64,000 nt of DNA from Boswellia sacra (Eukaryota; Streptophyta; Magnoliopsida; Sapindales; Burseraceae), in contig SNVD02004742.1 in assembly GCA_013180625.2 (NCBI GenBank), positions 124,001-188,000 of the forward strand, in the 5' to 3' direction. The notes under the pieces were generated by a model, which did no database searches, was not told the origin of the DNA, and saw only the letters and a list, made by a program, of their open reading frames with translations. The translations under genes were made by a program, and so were the position numbers. Of the stretch, positions 12,124 through 21,104 are shown piece by piece (the stretch's first letter is position 1; the number at the start of each line of letters is the position of its first letter).

Positions 12124-12572
12124 TGTTTACCCAGGTATGGCAACTCAAGAGGGGGGATGAATTGGGTTTTTATTTATAAAAACGGATTTAGAAAACTTTT
12201 CTTGAAAGATCAAAATTATTTAACTTTTTCTTTGAGAATAAAGGTGAAGAAGATCAAAAAATGGAATGCAATCAAGAGAATAGCAATAAAGAACAATCAC
12301 AAGTGCAAGTAAATGTAAGAGTATAGGGAAAGAGAGATTGCAAACTCAATTTACGTGGTTTGGTAAACCTTGCCTACGTCCACGGACTCCTAGCTCCATG
12401 AGCTAGGCTTTCACTAAGTTGTAGAAATCTTTACAACTTGCTTGATGAACAACCTCACCAAAACTTTTTCCTTCAACCCTTGATAACACCACACCAAGAG
12501 TTCTTCTTGATGAACAACCTCACCAAGGCAACTTTCTTCAACTCTTGATAACACCACACTAAGAGTTCTTCT
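12124..12572 (+). mobile_element. Truncated LTR of family C
   Basis: It starts TGTTTACCCAGGTATGGCAA and follows the start of the solo LTR at 26333 almost base for base, through the GAGGGGGGATGAATTGGG block and two 65-bp repeats. It breaks off at 12572, where family A LTR1 starts. The missing portion (more than 1.2 kb of a 1.76-kb LTR) is not seen elsewhere in the window. Confidence 0.8.
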
Positions 12573-13954
12573 TGATGAACACTTAAATATGTATGTTTAA
12601 TAAAAGCTTAGTTCATCATATTGCATTAATAGTGTTATTAAATTCCTCAACTTAAGCATATTTGTAGTCTTTGCATCTTTGGAATTAACTTCCTCTTAAT
12701 TTTGGTTTTGTTATAGGTTCGGTAAAATGGGCATAACTCTCTATTTGTAGATCAGAATGGTGCAATTCTTAATATTTTGGAAAGATGATTCAATTGTCTA
12801 CAAGATTGCATTTCATAAGCATCATCAAATTCGGGCTCTTAGTGGACCAAAATTGGGCTTGAAGTGAACCCATCTACAGTCTCAGCCCAGTCTGACCAGG
12901 CCTCAGTATTTGGACCGTATCTCTCAAAATACGTATCCAAATTGTGCAAATCAATATGTTCTAGAAAGCTGAGAGAAATATCTACAACTTTCATGAAGAC
13001 ATGTGATTAAAATTCTCAACTTTCAATGTCAAAATTGATGGTCAAAGTCGGTCCCTAATGATCCCAATTGTCAACGATATTTACAACTAATATTTGACAA
13101 TTATGCCCTTGTAATTTGACAAGTTTGCCCCTGGATGTATCTATAAATAGAGGTGCCTTGTGACCCATTAGGGCATCTGGGCCTTGGCTGGAACATTTTG
13201 GCTTTGGCTAGGATCTTGTATTGTGTTTTGTGTGTTTATGTTATTAATGAATTTCCTTTTTCTTGCATTTTATTTCTTTCTATTATAATGTTCTTCTAAT
13301 TTCTCTTTTGCTAAGGTGAAAGGGTGAAACCCTTGATATGAGAATAAGGATTCTCTAACCCTCAATATGTGCTTAATAATCTTAATCTTATAATGTTTAT
13401 TCAATATGATTTATATTTAATTTCTTAATCAATCTTGACAGCACTTGTAAAGTGGAGGTCTTGATCCATTGTCGACAATCCTTGGCACATCAAATGCTTG
13501 GATCCTTTCTAGATGATGTATGGTTCTTCCTTACCGACACGAATCTAGTTAGGAACCTTGATTTGTTGTAGACATATGGTGATTGGCACATTGGATTCTT
13601 GAACCCATTTACAAGAAGTGGTATAAATATTGGTAATGAAACAAATATAATTCATATAACTAAAATGGGCTAATTATCCTTATTCGAAATATCAAGGGTG
13701 AATCCTCTAACCTTAGCTTTCATTATTATTGTGTTGATTTCTCTTGTGTGATTCTCATTTATTGTTTACAAACTTGTTCTTATTTATATTTATTGATATT
13801 ATCTTATCATCTCCTTGAATCATTCATATCGTATTTGCTTAGCTTATAATTTGTAGCGCTAAAATCTCTTTCCTCGTGGATTGACCCCGGTCTTACCGGT
13901 TTTATTACTTTGACACTCCTATACTTGGGAGACAATCCTTTTTCGGATGTGTCA
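12573..13954 (+). mobile_element. Family A Athila-like LTR1 (5' LTR)
   Basis: The boundaries are TGATGAACAC... and ...CGGATGTGTCA. It has a TATA box CTATAAATAGAGG at about 13141-13153. It matches LTR2 closely, differing mainly by a block of about 97 bases present only in LTR2 (about 23650-23765). The high similarity suggests a relatively young insertion. The 5 bases before it (CTTCT) do not match those after LTR3, so no TSD supports its left edge. Confidence 0.9.
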
Positions 13955-14044
13955 AGTTTTTGGGCCAGAGAAGGTAAAAATTGGCGTGCAAAATTGTAAG
14001 TATTCTCTTTTCTCATCTTAGATCTAAATTTTTTATTTTTTTGT
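13955..14044 (+). promoter_or_regulatory. Degenerate primer binding site region and leader
   Basis: Right after the LTR comes AAGTTTTTGGGCCAGAGAAGG. Athila-type elements normally have a TTTTTGGCGCC-type primer site here. This copy keeps the first part and then diverges, probably through a small internal deletion, so priming is likely lost. A T-rich leader follows up to the gag region. Confidence 0.5.
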
Positions 14045-15608
14045 GTGTTCATCTTTTCCTCTCTTTTCTTCTCTTTTTCTTGCATGAAAATTTGGTCACG
14101 AACATCTAGTGGTAGACTTGTTAGAAAAACATCATCTTCCTTAGAAAACATGGCCAACAATCATGAGGAAATATTCACGGATGAAGGGGACAACCGTTCG
14201 CAACAAAATGATCAAAACCAACGAAGAACCCTCAAAGACTACATGAATCCGGTCAGGACTAGTGCACCATCTTGTGTAGTTTCTCCTCCAGATTCAATCC
14301 ATTTCAATTTCAAACCAAGTTTTGTTCGACTTCTACCCACTTTTCATGGCCTTGACATGGAGAACCCATATTCACACTTGAAACTCTTTGAAGAGGTATG
14401 TAGCTCCTACACTGACCCAAATTGTAGCATAAACACCATTAGATTAAAGCTTTTTCCTTTTTCTTTAAAAGATAAAGCTAGAGCATGGCTACAAAATTTG
14501 AGGTCAAATTCCATCAGTTCATGGGATGAGATGAAACAACAATTTTTGGAAAAAATTTTTCCCACCCATAGAACAAATTCCCTTAAAAGACAAATTTCTG
14601 ATTTCTCTCGAAAACAAGGGGAAACCCTTTACCAATATTGGGATAGGTATAAGGAACTACTTAATACCTGTCCTTGCCATGGTTTTGAGACTTGGAGAGT
14701 AGTTACACACTTCTATGAAGGGTTAACAGCTCAAGATAGACAACTAGTGGAATTAATGTGTAATGGAGAATTTAAAGAAAAAGATCCTGAGGAAACACTT
14801 GACTTCCTAGATTCCTTAGCAGAAAAGGCACAAAATTGGGACACTGCTGGCACCTATGAGGTACCAAGCAAGGCCCAAACCTCGACATCCAATAGAGGTA
14901 TTTACAACCTTAGGGAAGACCATGACCTTCAAGCCAAATATGCATCCCTAGCTAGAAAAAGTTGAAGCTTTAGAAATGAAAAAGAGTGGTCAATTGAATT
15001 CTATTCAAGAAAATGTCTGTAATATTTGTGATGACAATGACAATTCTACTGATGATTGCCCAACTTTGCCTGCCTTTAGGGAATGTCTCCATGAGCAAGC
15101 CGATGCCTTGAACACTTTCAAAAGGCCAAATCACAATCCATATTCACAGACCTATAATCCTGGTTGGAGAAATCATCCAAATTTTAGTTGGAGAAATAAT
15201 AATCATGCACAATCTTCACAAGCCCCTTTTCAAACACAACAAAAATTTCAAAATTCTCATGATCATGCATATGCTCCTCCTCCTAGGAATGACCTTGAAG
15301 AAACATTGCATTCATTCATTACAAAGCAAGAGACTTTCCATAGTCAAACTGCTCAAACATTAGCCAATTTGTCAGAAATTCTTGCAAAATTTGCATCTAC
15401 ATTTAGCATCCAAGAGAAGGGAAACTTTCCTTCTCAAACATTGCAAAACCCCAAAGATCAATCTAACGCAAATGTAGGGAGTTCAAGTAACCATTATTTT
15501 GACCAAGCCAAGTCAGCCATGACCCTTCGCAATGGTAAGGTCATTGAAAAACACATTCCTGACCCTTGTGAGAAAGAAGAAGAATCGATCTCTAAAGCGC
15601 AGGAATAG
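14045..15608 (+). pseudogene. gag: Family A gag (capsid/nucleocapsid), frameshifted
   Basis: The open frame 14045-14965 reads as a retrotransposon gag. The likely start is the ATG at 14150, since the residues before it resemble leader. Conserved gag features include FKPSFVRLLPTFHG, the helix ending AWLQNLRSNSISSWDEM, and QGETLYQYWDRYKELLNTCP. A one-base expansion of an A run just before 14965 shifts the frame. The protein resumes at 14976-15608 with a zinc-knuckle-like CNICDDNDNSTDDCP and a low-complexity Asn/Gln region, then meets a TAG at 15606-15608. Gag packages the element RNA into virus-like particles. The shape fits the Athila clade. Confidence 0.85.
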
Positions 15609-16345
15609 GTTGCCAAACCAATACCTAGTGAAGAGGAAACCAAATCCTCATCTGTGCCTCCATTTCCTCAAGCATTAGCCACACAAAAGAAGCCAACTCA
15701 CAATTCTGCAATCTTTGAAATTTTCAAACAGGTAAAGGTCAACATTCCCTTGCTTGATGTGATCAAACAGGTACCTTCTTATGCAAAATTTTTTAAAGAC
15801 TTGTGCACTGTGAAAAGAAAACTAAATGTGAAAAAGAAGGCATTTCTAGCCGAGCAAGTAAGTGCTATTCTTCAAAACAATAATACAGTGAAATACAAGG
15901 ATCCAGGTTGTCCTACAATTTCATGTGTTATTGGAGAGCATAAAATTGAACAAGCTTTACTTGATCTTAGTGCTAGTGTGAATTTGCTTCCATATTCGGT
16001 TTTTCAGAAACTCAATTTAGGTGAGTTAAAACCGACTTCTGTGACTCTTTTGCTTGCTGATAGATCAATTAAAGTACCAAGAGAGTAGTAGAAGATGTGT
16101 TAGTTCAAGTCGATAAATTCATTTACCCAGTGGATTTTATTGTCTTGGACACACAACCAGTGGAAGTATGTAATTCAATTCTTGTCATTTTAGGGCGTCC
16201 ATTTCTAGCTACCTCTAATGCTTTGATTAATTGCAGGAATGGAGTCATGAAGCTATCATTTGGGAACATGACATTAGAACTTAATGTTTTTAATATGTGC
16301 AAACAACCAAATGAAGAAGAATATGAAGTTGATGAAGCAATGTAA
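15609..16345 (+). pseudogene. pro: Family A aspartic protease region, broken
   Basis: After the TAG at 15606 the frame stays open to 16088. It contains the Athila-type block before the protease (CTVKRKLNVKKKAFLAEQVS) and the active-site segment ALLDLSASVNLLPYSVFQ. Athila proteases usually have D-L-G-A-S at this point; here the glycine is serine, which should impair catalysis. A one-base deletion near 16083 creates tandem stops. The protease frame then resumes at 16097-16345 (FIVLDTQPVE, ILGRPFLATSNALINCRNG). Confidence 0.8.
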
Positions 16346-17400
16346 TTGAATCTATTGTGGACGTCGATCCAAACAGGGAGTTCTTGGCTGACCCTTTGGG
16401 AAACTTCTCTAGTAGAATTCATTAAATCAGCTGGAACTAGAGTCCTGATCTTTCTGATATATGGCTCTTTAATTGGATTGGTGCCCACAAGTTGATTGAA
16501 AAAGGCTCAAAATCAAGATTTGAAGAATTGGGGCAAATGAATGAAAGCAAGGAAGATGAAGCTCCCAAGCGAGAATTGAAGCCCTTACCTGAAGGACTGA
16601 AATATGCATATCTTGGGGAGAATCAGACATATCCGGTGGTAATTTCTTCATCCCTCACATGCAAGCAACAAGGTAAGTTGATAGAAGTGCTTAAAAGGCA
16701 TAAAAATGCAATTGGGTGGACTTTAGAAGATATAAAAGGCATTAACCCTTTAATTTGGACACATAGAATACATTTAGAGGAAAATGCCAAAACATCTCAA
16801 CAACCTCAAAGGAGATTAAATCCACAAATGAAAGAGGTCAGTAGGGCTGAAGTTCTCAAACTACTTGATGTGGGAATTATCTATCCTATTTCTGATAGTA
16901 AATGGGTAAGCACTACACAAGTAGTACCTAAAAAATCTGGCATTACAGTTGTTAAAAATGAAAAGGGGGAATCATTGCCAACTCGTGTCTCATATAGTTG
17001 GAGTATGTGCATTGATTATAGAAAATTAAATGCTGTCACTAGAAAAGACCATTTTCCTTTACCTTTCCTTGACCAAATTCTTGAAAGAGTAGCAGGACAC
17101 CCCCTTCTACTCTTTCTTGAAGATACTCAGGCTACTATCAAATCCCCATTGCACTTGAGAGACCAAGAAAAGACCAAATTCCACGTGCCCCTTTGGCACT
17201 TTGCATTTAGGAGATGCCCTTTTTGGATTTGTAATGCCCAGTCTCACTTTTCAAAGATGCATGTTAAGCATTTTCAGTGACATGGTTTGAGCATTGTTTT
17301 AGAATTTTTCACATGATGATTTAACTGTCTTTGGAAACTCTTTTGATAATTGTCTTGAAAACTTAGAAAAAGTCCTAAAAGTGTGTAGGAAAAGGTCTTA
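16346..17400 (+). pseudogene. pol (RT): Family A reverse transcriptase, broken
   Basis: 16492-17280 is one open frame that starts with the pol linker and enters RT, with VVPKKSGITVVKNEKGE and MCIDYRKLNAVTRKDHFPLP (about 17008-17067). Past about 17100 the frame carries several small indels, so the core reads as nonsense although scattered RT motifs are visible in neighbouring frames. The catalytic box near 17305-17335 reads [10 protein letters not shown], where a bulky residue and Met normally precede the two aspartates. Conserved RT thumb sequence resumes with [19 protein letters not shown] at about 17400. The copy cannot encode active RT. Confidence 0.85.
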
Positions 17401-18934
17401 TTTGAATTGGGAAAAATGTCATTATATGGTCACTTCGGGAATTGTCTTAGGTCATGTGGTGTCTTCTAAAGGAATTGAAGTGGACAAAGCAAAAGTGGAA
17501 TTAATTTCCCATTTACCTCCACCGAAAACAGTTAAAGAGGTCCGTTCATTCTTAGAGCATGCTGGATTTTATAGGAGGTTCATAAGAAATTTCAGTGCTA
17601 TATCTAAACCTCTTTGTAACCTCTTAATAAAATATACTTCCTTTGAATGGACTCAAGAATGTCAAAATGCCTTTGATACACTAATTGGACTTTTAACAAT
17701 TGCTCCAATTATGCAATCTCCTGATTGGTCCTTGCCTTTTGAATTGATGTGTGATGCAAGTGACTATGCCGTTGGTGCTGTCTTAGGACAAAGAAAAGAA
17801 GGTAAGCCTTATGTAATATACTATGCAAGTAGGACTTTAAACGATGCACAAATGAATGACACAACAACTGAGAAAGAACTACTTGCAGTAGTATTTGCAT
17901 TGGACAAATTTCGATCTTATTTAATTGGCTCTCCAACAATTGTTTACACTGATCATGCAGCTGTGAGATATTTAATGACTAAACAGGATGCAAAACCTAG
18001 ATTGATACGGTGGATCTTATTGCTCCAAGAATTCAACATCACAATAAAGGATAAGAAAGGAGCCGAAAATGTCGTTGCTGATCATCTTTCAAGACTAACG
18101 ACAGAGACATTAATTGAAACTTCACCTATCAATGATTCTTTTCATGATGAATTTTTATTTTCCGTTGCTACTGTACCTTGGTTTGCTAACATTGTAAATT
18201 TTCTTGCAACAGGGAAAATGCCACCTCATTGGAATGCTCAAGACAAAAGAAAATTTTTAACCGAGGTGAAAATTTTTTACTGGGATGATCCGTATCTTTT
18301 CAAATATTATCCGGATCAAATAATAAGAAGATGCATACCCGACAATGAGGTAAGTAGTGTCATTAACTTTTGTCATTCTGATGCATGTGGAGGACATTTT
18401 TCATCTAGAAAAACAGCTGCTAAAATCTTGCAATGTGGATTTTATTGGCCCACTTTATTTAAAGATGCACATGCATTTTGCAAAACGTGTGAAAATTGTC
18501 AAAAATTGGGATCCATTTTAAAAAGAAACATGATGCCTTTGAATCCCATTCTTCTTGTTGAAATCTTTGATTGTTGGGGTATTGATTTTATGGGACCCTT
18601 TCCACCGTCATTTGGTCTTGTGTACATCCTTGTTGCAGTGGACTATGTTTCAAAATGGGTCGAGGCAATTCCATGTCGAAACAATGATCACAACACAGTT
18701 GTCAAATTCTTGAAGGAGAATATCTTGAGTAGATTTGGAATTCCTCGAGCCATTATTAGTGATGGGGGTACACATTTTTGTAACAAACTATTTGAAACTT
18801 TAATGAAGAAATATGGAATAACCCATAAAATTTTTACACCTTATCAACCACAAACAAGTAGACAAGTTGAATTAGCTAATAAGGAGATAAAACAGATCTT
18901 AGAAAAAAAGGTTAACCCAAGTCGTAAAGATTGA
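17381..18934 (+). pseudogene. pol (RH-INT): Family A RT thumb, RNase H and integrase core
   Basis: This 517-codon frame contains the RT C-terminus ([19 protein letters not shown]), RNase H ([51 protein letters not shown]), the integrase zinc domain (H..H with CKTCENC) and the integrase core. The catalytic residues are visible as D in [11 protein letters not shown] in IISDGGTHF and E in QVELANKE. It ends at a single TGA (18932-18934) in the conserved stretch just before [13 protein letters not shown], where a tryptophan is expected; the frame continues beyond. Domain order RT-RH-INT places it in Ty3/gypsy. Confidence 0.9.
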
Positions 18935-19462
18935 TCTTTAAGACTTAATGATGCACTTTGGGCTTATCGAACTGCTTTTAAAACATCATTGGGAATGTCT
19001 CCTTATAGACTAGTTTATGGAAAACCTTGTCACTTGCCTGTGGAAATTGAGCATAAAGCTTATTGGGCCATTAAAACATTCAACATAAATTTGAATGATG
19101 CTTGCAAGTTACGTAAACTCCAACTGAGTGAACTTGAAGAAATCAGGAATGAGGCTTATGAAAATTCTAAAATCTACAAAGAAAAAATGAAGGTTTTTCA
19201 TGACAAATCCATTGTTAGAAAATATTTTGAACCTTCACAAAAATTTCTTTTGTATGATTCAAGATTGCATTTGTTTCCTGGTAAACTTCGGTCTCGTTGG
19301 ACTGGGCCTTTCATTGTAAAAAATGTTTTCCCTCATGGAGCAGTTGAAATTGAGAACCCAAAGAATGGTAATGTGTTTAAAGTTAATGGACAACGGTTAA
19401 AACCATTCTTTAAAAATTTTGCCCAAAACGAAGAGTCCATTGCTTTAATCGATCCTTTTTAA
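18935..19462 (+). pseudogene. pol (INT): Family A integrase C-terminal part
   Basis: It is in frame with the preceding block after one stop codon. It contains [20 protein letters not shown], the [19 protein letters not shown] stretch typical of Athila-like integrases, and a C-terminal SH3-like end ([20 protein letters not shown]). It ends naturally at 19462. No chromodomain is seen, as expected for the non-chromoviral Athila/Tat clade. Confidence 0.9.
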
Positions 19463-19588
19463 GGATTGATTTTTCCCGGTCAAGTGGCGGATACGGTACT
19501 CCGTGACGTTTAAAGTCGGTTTTTCAGTTCCCTAAAAACTGTTGCTCACCTTGCATCCATTTTCTTTTCTTCTCTCTCATTTTTTCAC
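19463..19588 (+). other. Spacer between integrase and the zinc-finger ORF
   Basis: A 126-base noncoding spacer ending in a pyrimidine-rich leader (TTCTTTTCTTCTCTCTC) just before the next ATG. No TATA box is obvious. Translation of the next ORF might depend on splicing, reinitiation or another transcript. Confidence 0.4.
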
Positions 19589-20137
19589 ATGGATACCATT
19601 CTCTCAAAATTGCACAAACATTTTCCCTCTCTTCCTCAAAATGATTTGCTTAAAATTTATAAAGCTCGTGCAGAAAGACTAAGGTTGTTGATGCGTAAGG
19701 GTATTCCTGCTGATTTAAGATGGTTAATTGAAGCCAAGGTTCGATTCTCTTGTGAGTTTTCAGATAATCTTGTTTCCCATATGCCAGGTTTGGGAAAAAG
19801 CTCTTATGCCAAAAAGCGAAGAGCGAAAAGATTACAAGTTTGTCCCAGATGTGCAAGATGGACTTGTAACCAGCGTTGCCGCTCCTTGGGATATTTGTCT
19901 AACAATCGAGAGGATAAACTACAGTTCATAAAGAATGGACTGAGTAAGGAGTCTTTGGATAATATCCGAGTGACTTTTGAGACGCATTCTTGTGGACTTG
20001 TACAACGTGAAATTTTTAATTTGTGGACACAATTCCGAGATGAGCAGGAACGCTATAGTCTTGGGAATCTGAGTCAAAACGACCCTCTTTGCCAGTTTAT
20101 AAGAAAACTGGATGGGAAGCATATACCCAACTCATAG
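19589..20137 (+). CDS. Basic zinc-finger protein resembling flexivirus nucleic-acid-binding proteins
   Basis: An intact 182-codon ORF starting MDTILSKLHK. Residues 30-52 form a helical stretch (RKGIPADLRWLIEAKV). A G-x-S-x-Y-A segment and a basic block, K75-KRRAKR, follow, and then a compact finger with Cys85, Cys88, Cys93 and Cys97 (CPRCARWTCNQRC). The order helix, G-x-S-x-YA, basic cluster, Cys finger is what I know from the nucleic-acid-binding proteins of carlaviruses and relatives (Pfam Viral_NABP), which bind nucleic acid and in some viruses suppress silencing. The 85-residue tail after the finger is longer than in those viruses and unrecognised. It sits where Athila elements often carry an env-like ORF. 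It has no stops in an element whose gag and pol are broken. Parts of the same ORF exist in two other copies (24205-24397 and 6180-6300). Homology is judged by eye and needs a profile search; an unrelated Cys4 protein is the alternative. Confidence 0.55.
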   Translation: MDTILSKLHKHFPSLPQNDLLKIYKARAERLRLLMRKGIPADLRWLIEAKVRFSCEFSDNLVSHMPGLGKSSYAKKRRAKRLQVCPRCARWTCNQRCRSLGYLSNNREDKLQFIKNGLSKESLDNIRVTFETHSCGLVQREIFNLWTQFRDEQERYSLGNLSQNDPLCQFIRKLDGKHIPNS

Positions 20138-20452
20138 AAGGTGTTTAAGCCGTTTCTGGACGTAAAACCAGAGGAAGATGTGAGCCAAAGTCACAACTAC
20201 CTGTACATATGCATGCGTGCCATCATTTTTGAATTTTAATACCTCATAGCTGTCATTTTTGAATTTGTATCTTTTGTTTGACTTATGGTGTCTTATTTCA
20301 TCATCTTTTGAATTTTTATGCATTATTGTCAAATTTTTCAAAAAACAACCGAGCTACCTAGATAGATATCATCATTAGCATACCTTTTTGCACTTCATAA
20401 ATACCACATCTCTTGTTCTCTTCTTCACACATAGTTAGGGAGTTGCATAGAC
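20138..20452 (+). promoter_or_regulatory. Conserved leader and putative internal promoter before the LOG-like gene
   Basis: A 315-base noncoding stretch that is well kept in all three family A internal regions. It contains GGACGTAAAA, a GTGAGCCAAAGTCAC near-palindrome (about 20179-20193), GATAGATATCATCATTAG, and a TATA-like CATAAATAC at 20396-20404, about 50 bases before the ATG. The equivalent TATA-like box is CTATAAATTG in the copy near 24670. A TATA box plus a short C/T-rich leader directly before an ORF suggests a second, internal promoter. This is inference from layout. Confidence 0.4.
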
Positions 20453-21104
20453 ATGGAGGGAACTTCAAAACGTCGAATCCAAAGGATATGTGTATTATGT
20501 GGATCCCGACCGGGTAAAAGTGAGGAGTTTATAGAAGTAGCAAATTACCTTGGTAGACTACTGGCTGAAAGAAAGATTCATGTGGTTTATGGGGGAGGTA
20601 GCCTCGGGTTAATGGGTTGCGTATCAACAGCTGCACATGTAGGAGGTAGTCAAGTGTTAGGAGTTATTCCTAAAGCTTTGGCTGTAGAAAGCATTGTTGG
20701 AAAAACGGTTGGGAAGGAGTTACAGGTCTCCTCTATGCATGAACGCATGGCACATATGCTCATCAATTCAGATGCCTTTATTGCTTTACCAGGTGGCTTT
20801 GGCACTCTTGAAGAAATTTTTCAAATTGCCTCTTGGGCCCAACTGAATCTCCATCAAAAACCCATAGGTTTGTTGAATGTTAAAAATTTCTTTGATCCTT
20901 TGATAAGTTTTGTTGATGCAGCTGTGGAACAAAAATTTTATCCCTCATTCAGCGAGAAAGATCCTTGTTTCTGCCACTTCTGCTGGTGAGTTACTTGACA
21001 AATTACAAGAAGTTGAGTATGAACCTGACCCAGCTAGTACTCAAATTAATTGGGCAGGAGGGCAAAACAAAAAGTGCAAATTGGATCTGAATCTCCGTTT
21101 ATAA
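20453..21104 (+). pseudogene. LOG-like: Intronless LOG-like cytokinin riboside 5'-monophosphate phosphoribohydrolase, one frameshift
   Basis: The frame starting MEGTSKRRIQ carries the LOG family hallmarks: CVLCGSRPGK (residues 13-22), YGGGSLGLMG (46-55), MHERMAHM with the catalytic-type Arg98, and LPGGFGTLEE (112-121) with Glu121, the PGGxGTxxE signature. LOG enzymes release free-base cytokinin from its nucleotide in the plant cytosol or nucleus. The Lys usually next to the Arg is Met here. An extra A in an A run near 20930-20936 shifts the frame, so 20453-20989 ends in an unrelated tail. The true C-terminus (IPHSARKILVSATSAGELL) continues in the next frame to 21104. Plant LOG genes normally have several introns; this copy has none, which indicates capture of cDNA. 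It follows a conserved leader and lies between pol and the 3' LTR. Two more copies occur in family A. Confidence 0.88.

Noticed and set aside
19589..21104. Endogenous plant virus (pararetrovirus or flexivirus) integration
   Set aside because: The genes lie between an Athila integrase and a polypurine tract, with no viral replicase, movement or coat protein nearby, so they belong to the LTR element.
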